From Megalonaias nervosa (lineage: Eukaryota > Mollusca > Bivalvia > Unionida > Unionidae): DNA of 64,000 bases. Below are positions 35,122 to 46,496 of this stretch, piece by piece (positions within the stretch are counted from its first letter, which is position 1; each line of letters begins with the position of its first letter). Made by a program: the position numbers and the translations under genes. The notes beneath the pieces are model-generated. The model searched no databases. It worked only from the letters and a program-made list of their open reading frames with translations, and was not told where the DNA came from. The stretch covers positions 1 through 64,000 of the forward strand of contig JAECUM010003672.1 of the NCBI GenBank assembly GCA_016617855.1. Direction: 5' to 3'.

Positions 35122-35955
35122 TTAGCTTTCAAGAAGCAAGAAACTGCGCAAACTTAGTGGTAATGGTAAGGTCCTAATTTTCTTGCTCACAAATCTGCCG
35201 TGCATTTTCTCTCTTACGACTTTCCGACACAGGTGTTGTAAAGATGGCGGGTTCTTGTAACGGGGCAAAATAAAACGGATCGCTTTGTTGGGTGGATCTT
35301 TGACATCATCCCATTCCATTAACCATTTGTCCTTCATAGTGTTATACCCTGCGTTCAGAAGGAGGGAAATATTTTCTATGTCCTCATGATGCATAAGGTT
35401 GGATAATGGAGTTCCCTTTCCAAGAATTGATTCTGTATTATCGACACAGCCACCTTTGATGATGTCTGATACCATCTGGGGAATTCCTATGAATGTAGCA
35501 TAATGGAGAGCAGAAGAACGTAGTCTGTCTACTTGATTCACGTCTGCTCCTCTTTCTATCAGTAATCTAACAATATCCTTGCATTTGTGAATGACTGCTT
35601 TTATCAAAGGAGTTGTATTGTCTTTGTCGCAGATGTTAACGTCTGAACCACTGTCCAACATATGCCGAACAATGTCCACCCTATTCACCATACAAGCCCA
35701 ATGGAGGGCTGTCCGTCCAAGACACGGGTCAGTAAAGTTAACCGATACTTTCTGCTGAATCAGATACTTTACAATGTCCAGATGTCCTTCAATCGCAGCT
35801 GTTCCAAGAATCGTAGCTCCCTCCCACCGGGCAGGATTGTGAAGAACTGTGTTTTTGTTGATTCCACTGTCGATCAACTGACGAACACGGACCAAGTCGC
35901 CATTAAATATGGCCTCAAATAATTCCGATTCGGGGTCCTTGAATCGAGTACTCAT
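35122..35955 (-). CDS. Ankyrin repeat and SOCS box (ASB-type) protein
   Basis: 277 residues. Ankyrin repeats run from about residue 10 to 215: the clearest are EGATILGTAAIEGHLDIVKY, RTALHWACMVNRVDIVRHML and TPLIKAVIHKCKDIVRLLIE. A C-terminal SOCS box (about 238-277) follows: PPSLQHLCRKVVREKM, then IRTLPLPLSLRSFLL. ASB proteins use ankyrin repeats to bind a substrate and the SOCS box to recruit elongin B/C and cullin-5 for ubiquitination. The start is set at the Met of MSTRFKDPE. The frame is open 20 codons further upstream, but a splice acceptor (TTTTCATTTCAG) lies 8 bases before this ATG, so the upstream part is intron and the gene has at least one 5' exon outside. The coding part is one exon with no disabling change. 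Which ASB subfamily it belongs to I cannot say. Confidence 0.88.
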   Translation of the reverse strand: MSTRFKDPESELFEAIFNGDLVRVRQLIDSGINKNTVLHNPARWEGATILGTAAIEGHLDIVKYLIQQKVSVNFTDPCLGRTALHWACMVNRVDIVRHMLDSGSDVNICDKDNTTPLIKAVIHKCKDIVRLLIERGADVNQVDRLRSSALHYATFIGIPQMVSDIIKGGCVDNTESILGKGTPLSNLMHHEDIENISLLLNAGYNTMKDKWLMEWDDVKDPPNKAIRFILPRYKNPPSLQHLCRKVVREKMHGRFVSKKIRTLPLPLSLRSFLLLES

Positions 35956-35963
35956 CTTGATGT

Positions 35964-35983
35964 CTGAAATGAAAAGGATACAA
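35964..35983 (-). promoter_or_regulatory. 3' splice acceptor before the ASB start codon
   Basis: On the minus strand a pyrimidine-rich stretch TCCTTTTCATTTCAG ends at 35964, and the exon begins ACATCAAG-ATG. This indicates an intron in the 5' untranslated region. Confidence 0.65.
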
Positions 35984-36049
35984 ATCTTTTTTACCAGACG
36001 ATCGTTACAATGCAAAGATTAGCCCAGATTGAGCTTGCGATCATATCCT

Positions 36050-36965
36050 GGGAATGGAGGTCATTTTCATTTAGTACGAACTAGACACCATAAGAACTTT
36101 TCTAATAAAATCCCCGTCAAAATGACTTTCCATTTAAGAGGAGTACTAAAAACAAGATTTTCAAGATGGTCATATAGTGTACGTCAGATCAGCTACATTT
36201 TTATGTAAGACCGACAAAGCATTATATGAAGTCTTTTAGTGAAAATCCCATATTGATATGGTCATTCATTCAGAAGAAGTAGTGATACATAGTTTCAATC
36301 TGGTCATTTTGGCCGCAATATCAGACATCAGATCGAGAACATTTTCATTTAGGACTAACTAGACATCATAGAAAGTCCTTTAGTAAAAACCTCACTATGA
36401 TAAGACCATCCATCCAGTAGGAGTAGCGATAGCTATAACAAGATTTTCAGTATGACGTATGTGGTGCCCATATTGAGACTTCAAATTGGCACCATTTTCG
36501 TTCAGAACCAATGGGACATCGTAAGAAGTCTTTTAGTGAAAACTCATGCTGATACTACCATACATTCAGAAGTAACGATAACAAGAATTTCCAGATGGCA
36601 TCATTTTCATTTTAAGACCCACAAGATATCACAAGATGTCATTACGACTTTCTTTTAAGGAGAAGTTGCAATAACAAGATTTTCATGACGACTGCCATAC
36701 GAGTACTAGATGTCATATCGGCATTATTTTTATTTAGAACCAACCTAACGTGCTAGAAAGTCTTTCAGTAGAAAACCCATTTTTATATCACCACACATCG
36801 AGAAGGAACGATAACATTTTCAAGAGGGCGGCCATATTGGACCTAAGATTGTAAGATAGGACCGACTGTACATCGTGAGAAGACTTTTATATTGAGGGAG
36901 AACTCCGTATTGATATGACCATCCATTCAGGTGGAGTAGCGATAAAAAGATTTTAATGTCCGAAC
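36050..36965. repeat. Degenerate satellite-like array, about 155-bp unit, about 6 copies
   Basis: Each unit runs through CATTTTCATTTAGAACCAAC, AGAAGTCTTTTAGTGAAAA, CCATATTGATATGACCATCC, ATTCAGAAGGAGTAGCGATA and ACAAGATTTTCAAGATGGCG in this order, heavily diverged between copies. It lies just upstream of the ASB coding exon and may be inside its first intron. Confidence 0.75.
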
Positions 36966-36974
36966 AGCACCGTT

Positions 36975-36976
<2 letters not shown>

Positions 36977-37046
<70 letters not shown>

Positions 37047-37072
37047 CTGTGTCTGTGTCTGTGTGTGTGTGT
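36977..37072. repeat. (GT)n microsatellite
   Basis: GT run of about 60 bases followed by CGCG and GTCTGT variants. Confidence 0.97.
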
Positions 37073-37197
37073 AAAGTTGCATGCAATCCTCTAAGTAGTT
37101 CAGGAGTAGTTATAACAAACTTGTGCCAACGACCAACATGTCAGTGATCTGTAAAAGCGAGCGCCTTAGACCACTGGACCACCCGGGGCCCCAACGC
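37073..37197 (-). mobile_element. Possible second tRNA-headed SINE fragment
   Basis: On the minus strand, GGTGGTCCAGTGGTCTAAGG followed by CGCTCGC looks like a tRNA A-box region. It runs about 120 bp to a (CA)n tract (36977-37072 on this strand), the same head-plus-CA-tail layout as the main SINE family but with a different body. No B box or target duplication was found. Confidence 0.35.
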
Positions 37198-37199
37198 AG

Positions 37200-38250
37200 T
37201 TAAGAAACAGATACCAGGGTACAGCGAAATATGGAATCTCGCCTACTCAGTTTACGTATGTATTCCACTGTCTGACATACAAAACCTGTACAATGTTTCT
37301 TACTGTTGCAGACATAGACGCCAGAAGAGTGGTACCTATTTTTCTTTACATTTGTTGACACAGGAAAGGATAAAATACGCACTTTCAAAGTAAATAATTC
37401 ATTAAGCGCAAGAGATTTTAAGACAAATTTGTTCAGCTTTTTCAATATGCAGTATTTATGTATGATATCCATCTCTAAAAACATGGCTACCTTAGATATA
37501 AAAAGGCAGAACAATGATATAGCTGAGAAATGCAAATGCTCTTCGAAGCATATCCAAATATAATTGTATTAAAATGCGTGAGCATCTATCTTAAAAGCAG
37601 CCCAGAATCCTTTGCTCTTCATAACGTCGGCAAACACGTCAACATTTCCGTGTTCTGCGGAAAAATCCGTCAAATGTGGTCAACCTAACATCATGATAAA
37701 TATCGATAAAAATATTGTTTGTGACGATGCAACATAAAAAAAAAAAATCCTGACACAGAAATGGGTCACATAATATTGCTTTTCGGGCTGTATGAAATCG
37801 TGATGCATCCACTGCGTCATTTAAAATGCTGCCCTTGGAAATGCAGTATTTTCCAAGCTGATTCGATGATATCTCTGGTGACACTGTCGACCGATCAGAG
37901 AATCTGGCAGAGTTTGTAAGCTTTCGGTTTCGGATTACAACAGACTGGCCGCCATTTTTCTTTAATATGGCAATGCCTGTATATCTCTGTCAGGCAATGT
38001 TGTGATTCAGAAGCTATTTATGCTGCAGACATCGTCAAACCTTGTTTGCTAACTCTACAACAATTGACAATATGGTGTAAATACAAAGACCAACACGACC
38101 GTGCTCTTACGGTAAGAAGTTGAAAGCATTTCCACCGATTCCGGCCACAGCTATAGCAAGATCGATCAAATCGCTTCTCCATTATACTTGAAAATGTTCC
38201 ATTGCGGAATGCAGACAAAACTAACTCTCTCCGAGTTCGATTCCGGAATG
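37200..38250. other. No gene recognised
   Basis: A 111-codon minus frame (37200-37535) and a 92-codon one (38018-38296) have no family resemblance. Confidence 0.45.
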
Positions 38251-38253
38251 CAG

Positions 38254-38280
38254 ACTCTCTCTCTCTCTCTCTCTCTCTCT
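38254..38280. repeat. (CT)n microsatellite
   Basis: CT run of 27 bases. Confidence 0.9.
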
Positions 38281-38737
38281 GTCTGAATCTATTCACTAAC
38301 TGAACCAGATTACCGTGATAACTGGATATTTCAGTTTGTTCAGCGTTAAGATGCCTTCAATTCAAAGCAGCCATTGGGCATTTCGTTTTCAAACGTCTCA
38401 CTGACCAATCTGTTATGCACATATAGCAAGCTCGATACGGTACGCAGAAACTCTTGTACAACTTAGCAGGCATGCAAACAGCATTAATCTGGCCGATTTA
38501 TCTTGTGACGTATGCTGTTTAATCAGTTCAAAATATTGCTATGGTTAACTTAGTTCTACAAATTTTGACACTCCACCATTATCAACAGCAGCATGAGACA
38601 TGACGAGCTAACCCAAGCACAGCTACAGCAAATACAACAGTATAAGAAGGAAAACAAGAGGCCCTCGGAAGGAATGTCTCGCCTGCAACAACGCTATAAT
38701 TTATCCCATCTTTCAAGAGAATATCGGTACATACACG

Positions 38738-38788
38738 CAAGCATGCATGCAATCCATGCATGCATGCAATCCATGCATGCATCCATCC

Positions 38789-38837
<49 letters not shown>

Positions 38838-38848
38838 CACACACACAG
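38738..38848. repeat. ATGC-rich palindromic repeats followed by (CA)n
   Basis: Three short CATGCATGCAATC units form self-complementary DNA directly before a CA run of about 58 bases with one CG interruption. Confidence 0.9.
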
Positions 38849-39316
38849 AGGAGAATGTATAATAACTAGGCTTGAACTCTGTTGCAAATGCACGTTTATA
38901 TTCATCATCTAAAGCTGAATATACTTCATTTATTTATTCGAGGTTCTACACTCCTCTATATTTGTCTACTGACAATTCAGATGCAAGTGATTATTTTCAT
39001 GCATGCGGCAACATTATTAATAAACTTAAAGTGTGCTCATAGAACACCGATACCTCATCACATTACTGAAATGACCTAAACGCAAACCTGAACAAAGGTG
39101 TGACCGACGGACGGATAAGGGTTATACTATATGCCCGTACAATCTTTTAACGGAGCATAAAAAATGACGATTGGCTTTGCAAGTTCTAAAGCCACTGCTT
39201 TAAGACAGAGCACCTTTTAAAGAAAGCGGAAATTGTCTTCGACATCGTCTGTCTGTACATAGTAATCTGCTGCACCTCCAACGCCGTTTAAGATACAAAC
39301 TTGAAACTTGGGACAT

Positions 39317-39625
39317 GACCGCTCCAGTGAACTAGTGGTTAGAGCGTCCGCCTCAGTTGCGGGAGGTCGCGGGTTCGAACCATGGCCGATTCATACCAAA
39401 GACTTTTAAAAATAAAATGGTACAACAGTTGCCTCGCTAGGCGCACAGCTTTAAGAGGTTAGTAATAGGATTTGTCGGCCAGGTGTCAGGATAATGTGAC
39501 TGGGTAGGACATCATCCTACGTGTCTGCGGAACGATGCCCCAGTGCTACACATCGCAATTAGCTGCCACACTGCAGACATCGTAGCGATATGACTGAAAT
39601 ATTGTTAAAGCTACGTTAAAAATCC

Positions 39626-39685
<60 letters not shown>

Positions 39686-39693
39686 CACACACT
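39317..39693 (+). mobile_element. tRNA-derived SINE with (CA)n tail, 9-bp target duplication
   Basis: Full-length copy: head GACCGCTCCAGTGAACTAGT and GGTTAGAGCGTCCGCC, B box GCGGGTTCGAACC, central TTAAGAGGTTAGTAATAGG, 3' end GTTAAAGCTACGTTAAAAAT and a CA tail of about 60 bases. It is flanked by TTGGGACAT (39308-39316 and 39694-39702). Confidence 0.92.
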
Positions 39694-40141
39694 TTGGGAC
39701 ATAATAAGGCGGTCTGTAGATCCACAAAGTGTTTTTAAAAAAGTCCCTTTTGGAGGCGGCGTTTGGTTGTAGGGAAAGAAGTATTCCGATCTAAAATCGT
39801 TAAGTACTGATAACGTGTACATTCATCGAGCCCGGGGATAAAACTTACATTACACCTTTGGGTTTTGCCCAATGGATAAAGAATGCTGCCTCCTGGATCA
39901 TCATTTCGATACTGTTGAGATTCTACCCTATAACTATATACAGGTTTAAAGGTCATTAGAGATTAAATAAGACATGTATTCAATATGAACCATGTCATTC
40001 CTCTTGGGAAAGAGGAATTGCCACAGGTAGTGGCGCAGCAAGAAATTCAACCCCACTCCTTCCCTTAACCGTAAAACTTAATTCTTTGGACCCCTCCCAA
40101 TAAAAAAAGTTGTTTGATGGCAGTTCTGGGGGCTCATGGGG

Positions 40142-40144
<3 letters not shown>

Positions 40145-40182
<38 letters not shown>
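40145..40182. repeat. (CA)n microsatellite
   Basis: CA run of 38 bases with no SINE attached. Confidence 0.97.
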
Positions 40183-40183
<1 letters not shown>

Positions 40184-40582
40184 CTGCGGTGGCTGCTTGG
40201 GTGGTTGCTATCCCACTGGCCCCAGGTCATAACTTGGAAACTGTTAAGATTTCCACCAAATTATCCTGTATGCATTCAATTTCAGAAAATCTATTAAAAT
40301 GAGCATCCAATGCAGTTCCTGGGTCATGTCCCGGAGGCAAGGGACTAGCCCCTTTTTACTTTTCATAACTTGGAAACATTATATATATGGCCAGAAAAGA
40401 CAAAAACACCTTTGCGTATATTGCAATACTGGCACACAGATCAGCCAATATCCCAAGTGACATACTTTGAAATCGGAAGATATGGAACGATGTACCATTA
40501 ACTTGTCAAATGTCACTGCATTTTTAGGCGTGCCCCCAGAGAAGTAAATTTTGTATTAATTTGGACTGGGATGTTCCGTTCA

Positions 40583-41020
40583 CGTCCTAAAAGATACCCC
40601 ATCTCCTATGGTCCTAAAACGATACACTCTCTCGTTCCTAACAAGATACCCCATTTCATACGGTCCTAAAATGATACCCATTCTCGGTTCTAAAAAGATA
40701 CCCGATCTCCTACGGTCCTAAAATGATACCCCATCTCTGTCCAAACAAGATACCCCATCTCCTACGATCCTAAAACGATACCCCATCTCGTTCTTAAAAC
40801 GATACCATATCTCGGTCCTAACATGATACCCCATCTACTACGGTCCTAAAACGATACCCTATCTCGGTCCTAACATGATACCCCATCTACTACGGTCCTA
40901 AAACGATACCTTTTCTCGGTCCTAACAAGATACCCCATCTCCTACGGTCCTAAAACGATACCCCATCTCGGTCCAAACAAGATACTCCACCTACTATGGT
41001 CCTAAAACGATACCCCATCT
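40583..41020. repeat. Minisatellite, 52-bp unit of two similar 26-bp halves, about 8 copies
   Basis: Half A is GGTCCTAAAACGATACCCCA with TCTC; half B is GGTCCTAACAAGATACCCCA with TCTCCTAC. The higher-order alternation A-B is kept through most of the array. Confidence 0.93.
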
Positions 41021-41029
41021 CACTGATAT

Positions 41030-41690
41030 ACTTGCACATGTGCTGGTCACTACATGTGCCAACCGCTGATAGCAATAAATAAAAAACATGACTCGCTGTA
41101 ATGTGCAATTTCTTTTGTCCATGTGTCATGATAGATGTGCAATTTTTGCATCTGACCACTATTTTGATTGCGAGCACGACTTTGTGGTGATCACCCCAAA
41201 TATAATCAATTTAAATAAATTTACTGAATTGATAATATGAGACAATAACACACACTCATGAGCGTATTACATTAACAATGACACATTCTTTATTACGCTC
41301 TACGAGGCAAAATACTGACATCACACTTTTCATGCGTGAACATCAGCCATGGACGATACAATGTCTGAAGAATTGGTTGTTATGTTATGGTTGGGTTGGG
41401 TGCCCCCAATGTTTTAATTAAACTATTATAGAAGTTCCCCACCCCCACCCACCCCGGCTCGATTTTGATTGGAAGTTAAATTAGTGAAAGATAGATGTAA
41501 AGCTCCGAGCCCCAAGTCGGCAATGCCGACGGTTAGATGGTTAAATATACAAAAAAAAAAGGTTTAAATTCAATGAATGATAATTCAATAACCATTCAAT
41601 AGTCAAATGATTCAAACTTCCCAAGTACATTCCTTCCGCTCGACCCTTTAATAGCCTATTGCATCACTTGATTAATATTGTCAGATAGAT
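41030..41690. other. No gene recognised
   Basis: Intergenic DNA with short frames and a C-rich stretch near 41440-41455. Confidence 0.5.
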
Positions 41691-41699
41691 TTCCACCTG

Positions 41700-41960
41700 T
41701 CTTCGTATTCTACTCATCTGTGGTATTCTTCTCTCCTATTTCTCCCAATTCTTTCCCCTCTCCCCCCCCCCCGAATTTCTCCAAATTCCTTCTCCTCCTC
41801 CTCCTCTACTTTCTCTATATTCCTTCTCCTCCTCCTCGACTTCTCTATACTCCTCCTCCTCGACTTTCTCCTCCAGACTCCTTTTCCTCCTCCTCCACTT
41901 TCTATCCACCTTCTCTCCACCGACTAGACTTTTGTCGACTCCGACTGTTCGGCTAGTCTC
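41700..41960. repeat. Polypyrimidine tract with imperfect (CTC)n-based units
   Basis: The + strand is almost entirely C and T over about 250 bases, with repeated TTCTCCTCCTCCTC and ACTTTCTCTATA-like words. The Glu/Arg-rich minus frames and the Pro/Ser-rich plus frame come from this bias. Confidence 0.88.
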
Positions 41961-42469
41961 AATTCCGTCTCCACCTCTTGGAGACTCGGGACTCAATTGA
42001 ACCGGAAGTTCTCTGTCCCCCTAAAAAGCTTCCTGTGAAAACACAACGACGGTATAATATTTTTGCTTAGCCCTGTCATCTCACACTGCAAACAGCCTAT
42101 CATCAGATAACGGCTGTTAAATTTCTTCGGTCACGCATTCATTCACCTCGAGATACTCATACGTTCTTGTATGGTAAAACACATCATAATAAATAAAACA
42201 CGGTATCAATTACTTCTTATACATACATCAATAAATTACGTCACATCAGTACATATTCCTAATCCCGTTATACTAAACAATATCACAACAATCAGACGCA
42301 TTTCTTTACCTTCCACTCATACAATCACACAAATATTCAAATATCCATGCTGATAAATGCATACATCTACAGTAACTAATCTTGCATACTTCAACCATTT
42401 TTCCAAACTCACAATTCAAGCATACGTAAATTCAAACATTCATCGGTTGACCACCGGGGTTCGATGAAG

Positions 42470-44640
42470 TCAATCCTGCGTTGCTCTTTGCTGGTGGGTC
42501 CTCAAGTGGCTGATGAGTCCGATACGAGATGCGCATGTCCTGGAGCAGTGTGTGCACTGGAGGCATGGGTTTGTTCTTGACGTTGAGGCCTTCCTGCGTT
42601 CCCTGGTGTCGGCGATTTGCATTCTACGGGCATCCTGGAAGGTTTTGCACCCGTTACGAACAGCTGCACGCCAGCCAGATCTATCCAGGGCGCAGGACTC
42701 GAGGTCTGTCGCAGATATCGAGCAGCATCTCATGCCGTCCTTGATGGAGTCTTTGAATCTTTTCTTCGGGTGACCAATTTTTCTGTGCCCACTAGATAGA
42801 ACTCCATACAAAATCTGACGTGGCATTCGAGGCTCCTCCATACGGATGACACGACCCGTCCACCGGAGTTGGGCTCTCATGACAATCGCTTCGATATTGG
42901 TTATGCCTGCTCTATCCAGCACTTCTATGTTCGTCACTCTGTCTTGCCATCTGATGCCCATAACCCAGTGCAGGGCTCTCGTGTTAAAGCGCTCAAGCTG
43001 CTTGATGTGCTTCTTGCATGTTGTCCAGGTCTCACATCCATACAGAAGGCTTGTTAGCACAACTGCTTTATATACCTTTATCTTGGAGGACAGTTTGATA
43101 TTCCTGTGACTCAATACACGAGAGCGGAGACGTCCTACTGATTGACTGGCGCTGCTGATGCGCGCCGTTGTCTCTTTGTCTATCGATTCATCGAAAGATA
43201 TGATGCTTCCATGATACTTGAAGTGATCGACAGATTTCAGCTGGGTGTCTTCGATAGACACAATTGGGGGGCGAGCTATGGCGCCTGGGATAGGTTGGTG
43301 AAGGACCTCTGTCTTGTTCAGACTGATAGTGAGTCCAAAAAGTCACGAGGCTTCCGCGAAACGAGTAACGATGATCTGGAGATCTGTCTGCTTCCGTGTG
43401 TGCCATGAGTGCACAGTCATCCGCGAAAAGTGCTTCAAGAATAAGTTTCTCCATTGTTTAGGACCTGTCATTCAGTCGGCGAAGGTCGAAGAGAGAGCCA
43501 TCCAATCTGTACTTTATGCACACTCCTTTCTGGAAATCATGTGTAGCATGGTTCAGGACACATGTGAAGAAGAGGCTGAATAATACTGGGACGAGAACGC
43601 AACCCTGCTTGACGCTGTCAGAAACGTTGAATGCCTCAGAGACAACCCCGTTGTTGAGAACGAATCCCGTCATGCCGTCGTGGAAAAGTCGGATCATCTT
43701 AATGAACTTCCTAGGGCAACCGAGTCGTGCTAGGATGACCCATAGTGCATTTCTGTTGACAGTAACGAAGGCCTTTGTGAGGTCTATAAAGACACCTAAA
43801 GTTCATGTTTTGTTCAATGCGCTTTCCCCGTATCTGTCTCACTGTGAAGATCATATCGATCGTCCTCCGATCTGGTCTGAAGCCACACTGAGCCTACGGC
43901 AGTATGACTTCCGAGACATTACCGTCCAGACGGTTGAGAAGGATGCGCACCATAATCTTGCCTGCAATCGACAGGATTGATATGCCTCGATAGTTACCGC
44001 AGTTAGCATTGTTCCCTTTGTTTTTCTATAGGGTGACAATCCTTGCGTCTTTGAACTCCTGTGGCATGGACTCCTCCTCCCAAATGCTGATCAGGATACT
44101 GTGCAGTGCATCAAGGGCCTTAGAGCCAGCTGCTTTGAAGTGTTCAACAGGAATTCCATCCGCGCCTGGTGCCTTGCCAGGGTTGATCATGTTGATGGCT
44201 CGCTCGACTTCTTCCGTGGTAGGGGGCAAGTCCAGGTCCGAGATAGTTGGCTTCGGAATAATTGCGTCTAACGCTGCAGAGTCTACGGTGGAAGGCATGT
44301 TCAGTAGGTTGGAGAAGTGTTCCTTCCACCTTTGGGTGATACTCTCTTTATCCTTGAGCAGAGTGGTCCTGTCAGAAGAGATTAGCGGGGTACTGCAGGC
44401 TTTCGACGGTCCATAGACATCCTTCAGGGACCTGAAAAACTCTTTCGAGTTGCTAGTGTCTGCGTAACGCTGGACTTCATCTGCTTTGCGGTCCCACCAG
44501 CTATTATGCATAATGCGGAGTTCTCTCTCTGGGCTTTGCTCTGCAGGTGTTTGAAGCGATCACGTTTGAAATCTGAGTCAAAGTCGTTCTGCCATTCTAT
44601 ATAGGCCTCTCGCTTTGGGTGTGTTAGAGGGCGTTTGGGG
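42470..44640 (-). pseudogene. RTE-like reverse transcriptase with C-terminal zinc finger, frameshifted
   Basis: In minus-strand order: an entry segment (AYIEWQNDFDSDFKRDRFKH), a linker and RT start at 44026-44511 (YADTSNSKEFFRSLKDVYGP; MINPGKAPGADGIPVEHFKA), RT core pieces at 43700-44020, the KQGCVLVPVLFSLFF region at 43458-43697 and the catalytic FADD in ALFADDCALMAH at 43188-43454. The thumb and C-terminal domain lie at 42470-43261, with YGCETWTTCKKHIKQLERF and a final C2H2 finger CTHCSRTCASRIGLISHLRT followed by H. It would copy element RNA at the target site. At least three frameshifts separate these pieces, so it is inactive. The RTE clade is my best placement. Confidence 0.88.
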
Positions 44641-45518
44641 TCTCAGGGAGAGGTAGTATCTCTGACGGTTGGAACATGTCGTGCCTTCCCAAGTGTAGTT
44701 CATCCACACTGGTCCTCCCCTGATTCCCAACTCTCACCTGTGGCTCCTAGCAGCTGTTTGCATGCGACATCGGCCACACCCCGGGAAACCGCTTCGACTG
44801 GCGGGCTAAACGAGGTGAGGGTAGCCGGTAGGTCTCGAGCCTTCCGGTGATTTTAGGGACTCGCTCAACCCAGCATACAAAGACTGCTCCGGCTGACTGG
44901 GCGGATGAGATCAATCAGATAATTCAACGGCCAGGAAGGCGGTTAAGCAATGCACTGTGGAGTGCAGAGAGAGCACGTCGGAGCACAAAAGAAGACCTGG
45001 CCATCCACTGCAGCCAAAGAAGTTGCCAGCCGTAACGAGTTATCGTGCCACTGGACTACGACCTCTGCGGCAGAGTGGGTGAGGTTGCTTCAGCGCAACA
45101 GCTTCTTCACCATAATCTCCTTCACGCGCAGGTTTTTCTTGTGCAACGCTCTTCAATCAAACCCCTGCGTCCTCTTTCTTTCTTTCTACTCTGCGCGTCT
45201 TCCAAGTCCAACGGCGATGGTGGAGGAACGAAGCGACAGGAAGAGATTACTACTGGCAGTCGTAGTTCCAAAACCTACACGGAGGCGGTCTGTGAACAAG
45301 TGGTCGTTTTTCTTTGAACCAGGATAGCAAAGACGTCCGGCAGCATCCCAGGCGACTGAGCAGCCCTGTTTAGGTCAGCACTGCTCACCCTAGTAAGGGA
45401 AGGGACTAGAAAAGGTGTCCTAAAAATTGCCTCTCCTATCAGCTAACTGGCCGACTATCCGCGGTTGGCAGTTAACCCTTAATGCGGTCGACATCACAAG
45501 CATAAACAAACCAAACTC
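44641..45518 (+). mobile_element. 5' untranslated region of the inverted RTE-like part
   Basis: Between the head-to-head junction and the first endonuclease Met there are about 880 bases without a convincing frame, though a chance frame runs 44950-45327. Its position and orientation match the 5' UTR of the same element. Confidence 0.5.
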
Positions 45519-46496
45519 ATGCTCAGTACAGGGAAAGTACGCACACCCATGGACAGTGAAGATAAACCCAGGCCTCAGGGAAGAACAGCCCTCATAGCCA
45601 GAAAACTAGGCCGATACAAGATTGACATTGCCGCTCTTAGCGAGACACGTCTAGCGCTGATGTAGGATCTATCTGCGAACCCGAGAATGGCTACACCTTC
45701 TTATGGAAGGGGAAAACAGAAGATGAACACAGACTCCACGGAGTGGGTTTTTCCATTTGTACTGCACTTTTGCGTCAACCCCCAGCGGTTCCTACGCTTG
45801 TGAACGAACGCTTGATGAAACTCCGTGTCCCCCCCCCCCTCTAAATCACGGTATATCACCATCATCAGCTCGTATGCCCCCACGTTGACCAGCAGCGAAG
45901 AAGACAAGGAGGCCTTCTACGAGAGTCTCGATGCCCTCGTAAAAGTTACCCCAGCATGCGACAAACTCGTCGTACATGGCAATTTTAACGGCCGAGCGGG
46001 TCATGACTACGAAAGCTGGAATGGAGTATTGGGACAACATGGAATCGGAAAAATGAATAAGAATGGACAGCTTCTACTGACGATATGTGCAGAGAATAAT
46101 TTGACTATCTCGAACACACTCTTCCGCCAGAAGAACAAGTATAAAGCGACTTGGATGCATCCCAGATCCAAACAATGGCATCTGATCGACTATATCATCG
46201 TCCGTAACAGAGATGTCCGCGATGTACGGATAACAAGAACCTTGAGGGGTGCCGAGAGCTGGACGGACCATCGATTAATCAGGGCTATCCTTGATCTCAA
46301 CATCGTCCCACCACAGCGCAAAAAGACGAAGCTTACCCGAATCACGTTCAACACTGCAAGGCTGGTCCATCCGCAGGTGAGAGAGCAATATCAAGCTCAC
46401 ATTGAAAACCTACTGACTGCGCACGGACCTCTGACTGGTGACCCAACCTCAAAGTGGAACCAGCTCAAGGAAATGCTGAATGAGTCTGCGTAGGTC
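45519..46496 (+). pseudogene. APE-type endonuclease of the RTE-like element, inverted and broken
   Basis: The frame opens at ATG 45519 (MLSTGKVRTPMD), gives the first catalytic motif ALSETRL, and is then broken by a stop and shifts (45661-45840, including a run of C at 45829-45839). It is open again from 45825 to 46496, with ITIISSYAPTLTSSEEDKEA, VVHGNFNGRAGHD, KQWHLIDYIIV and ESWTDHRL. APE endonucleases nick the target DNA for priming. The usual catalytic Asp of the GDFN motif is Asn here (GNFN), so the domain would be inactive even without the shifts. After 46496 the reading continues past a stop as HQDWFDENN to the element end. Confidence 0.88.

Noticed and set aside
39317..39390. Functional tRNA genes at the SINE heads
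   Set aside because: A and B boxes are present but the acceptor stem and anticodon arm do not fold, and each head is continuous with the SINE body.
40020..40200. AGTGGCGCAGCAAG near 40028 as another hAT MITE end
   Set aside because: No matching inverted end or 8-bp duplication was found, although part of this stretch resembles 50930-50990.
41714..41996. Glu/Arg-rich minus frames as acidic/basic proteins
   Set aside because: Composition follows from the polypyrimidine tract.
42513..43583. Plus-strand frames opposite the LINE reverse transcriptase
   Set aside because: Shadows of the minus-strand RT sequence with no domain of their own.
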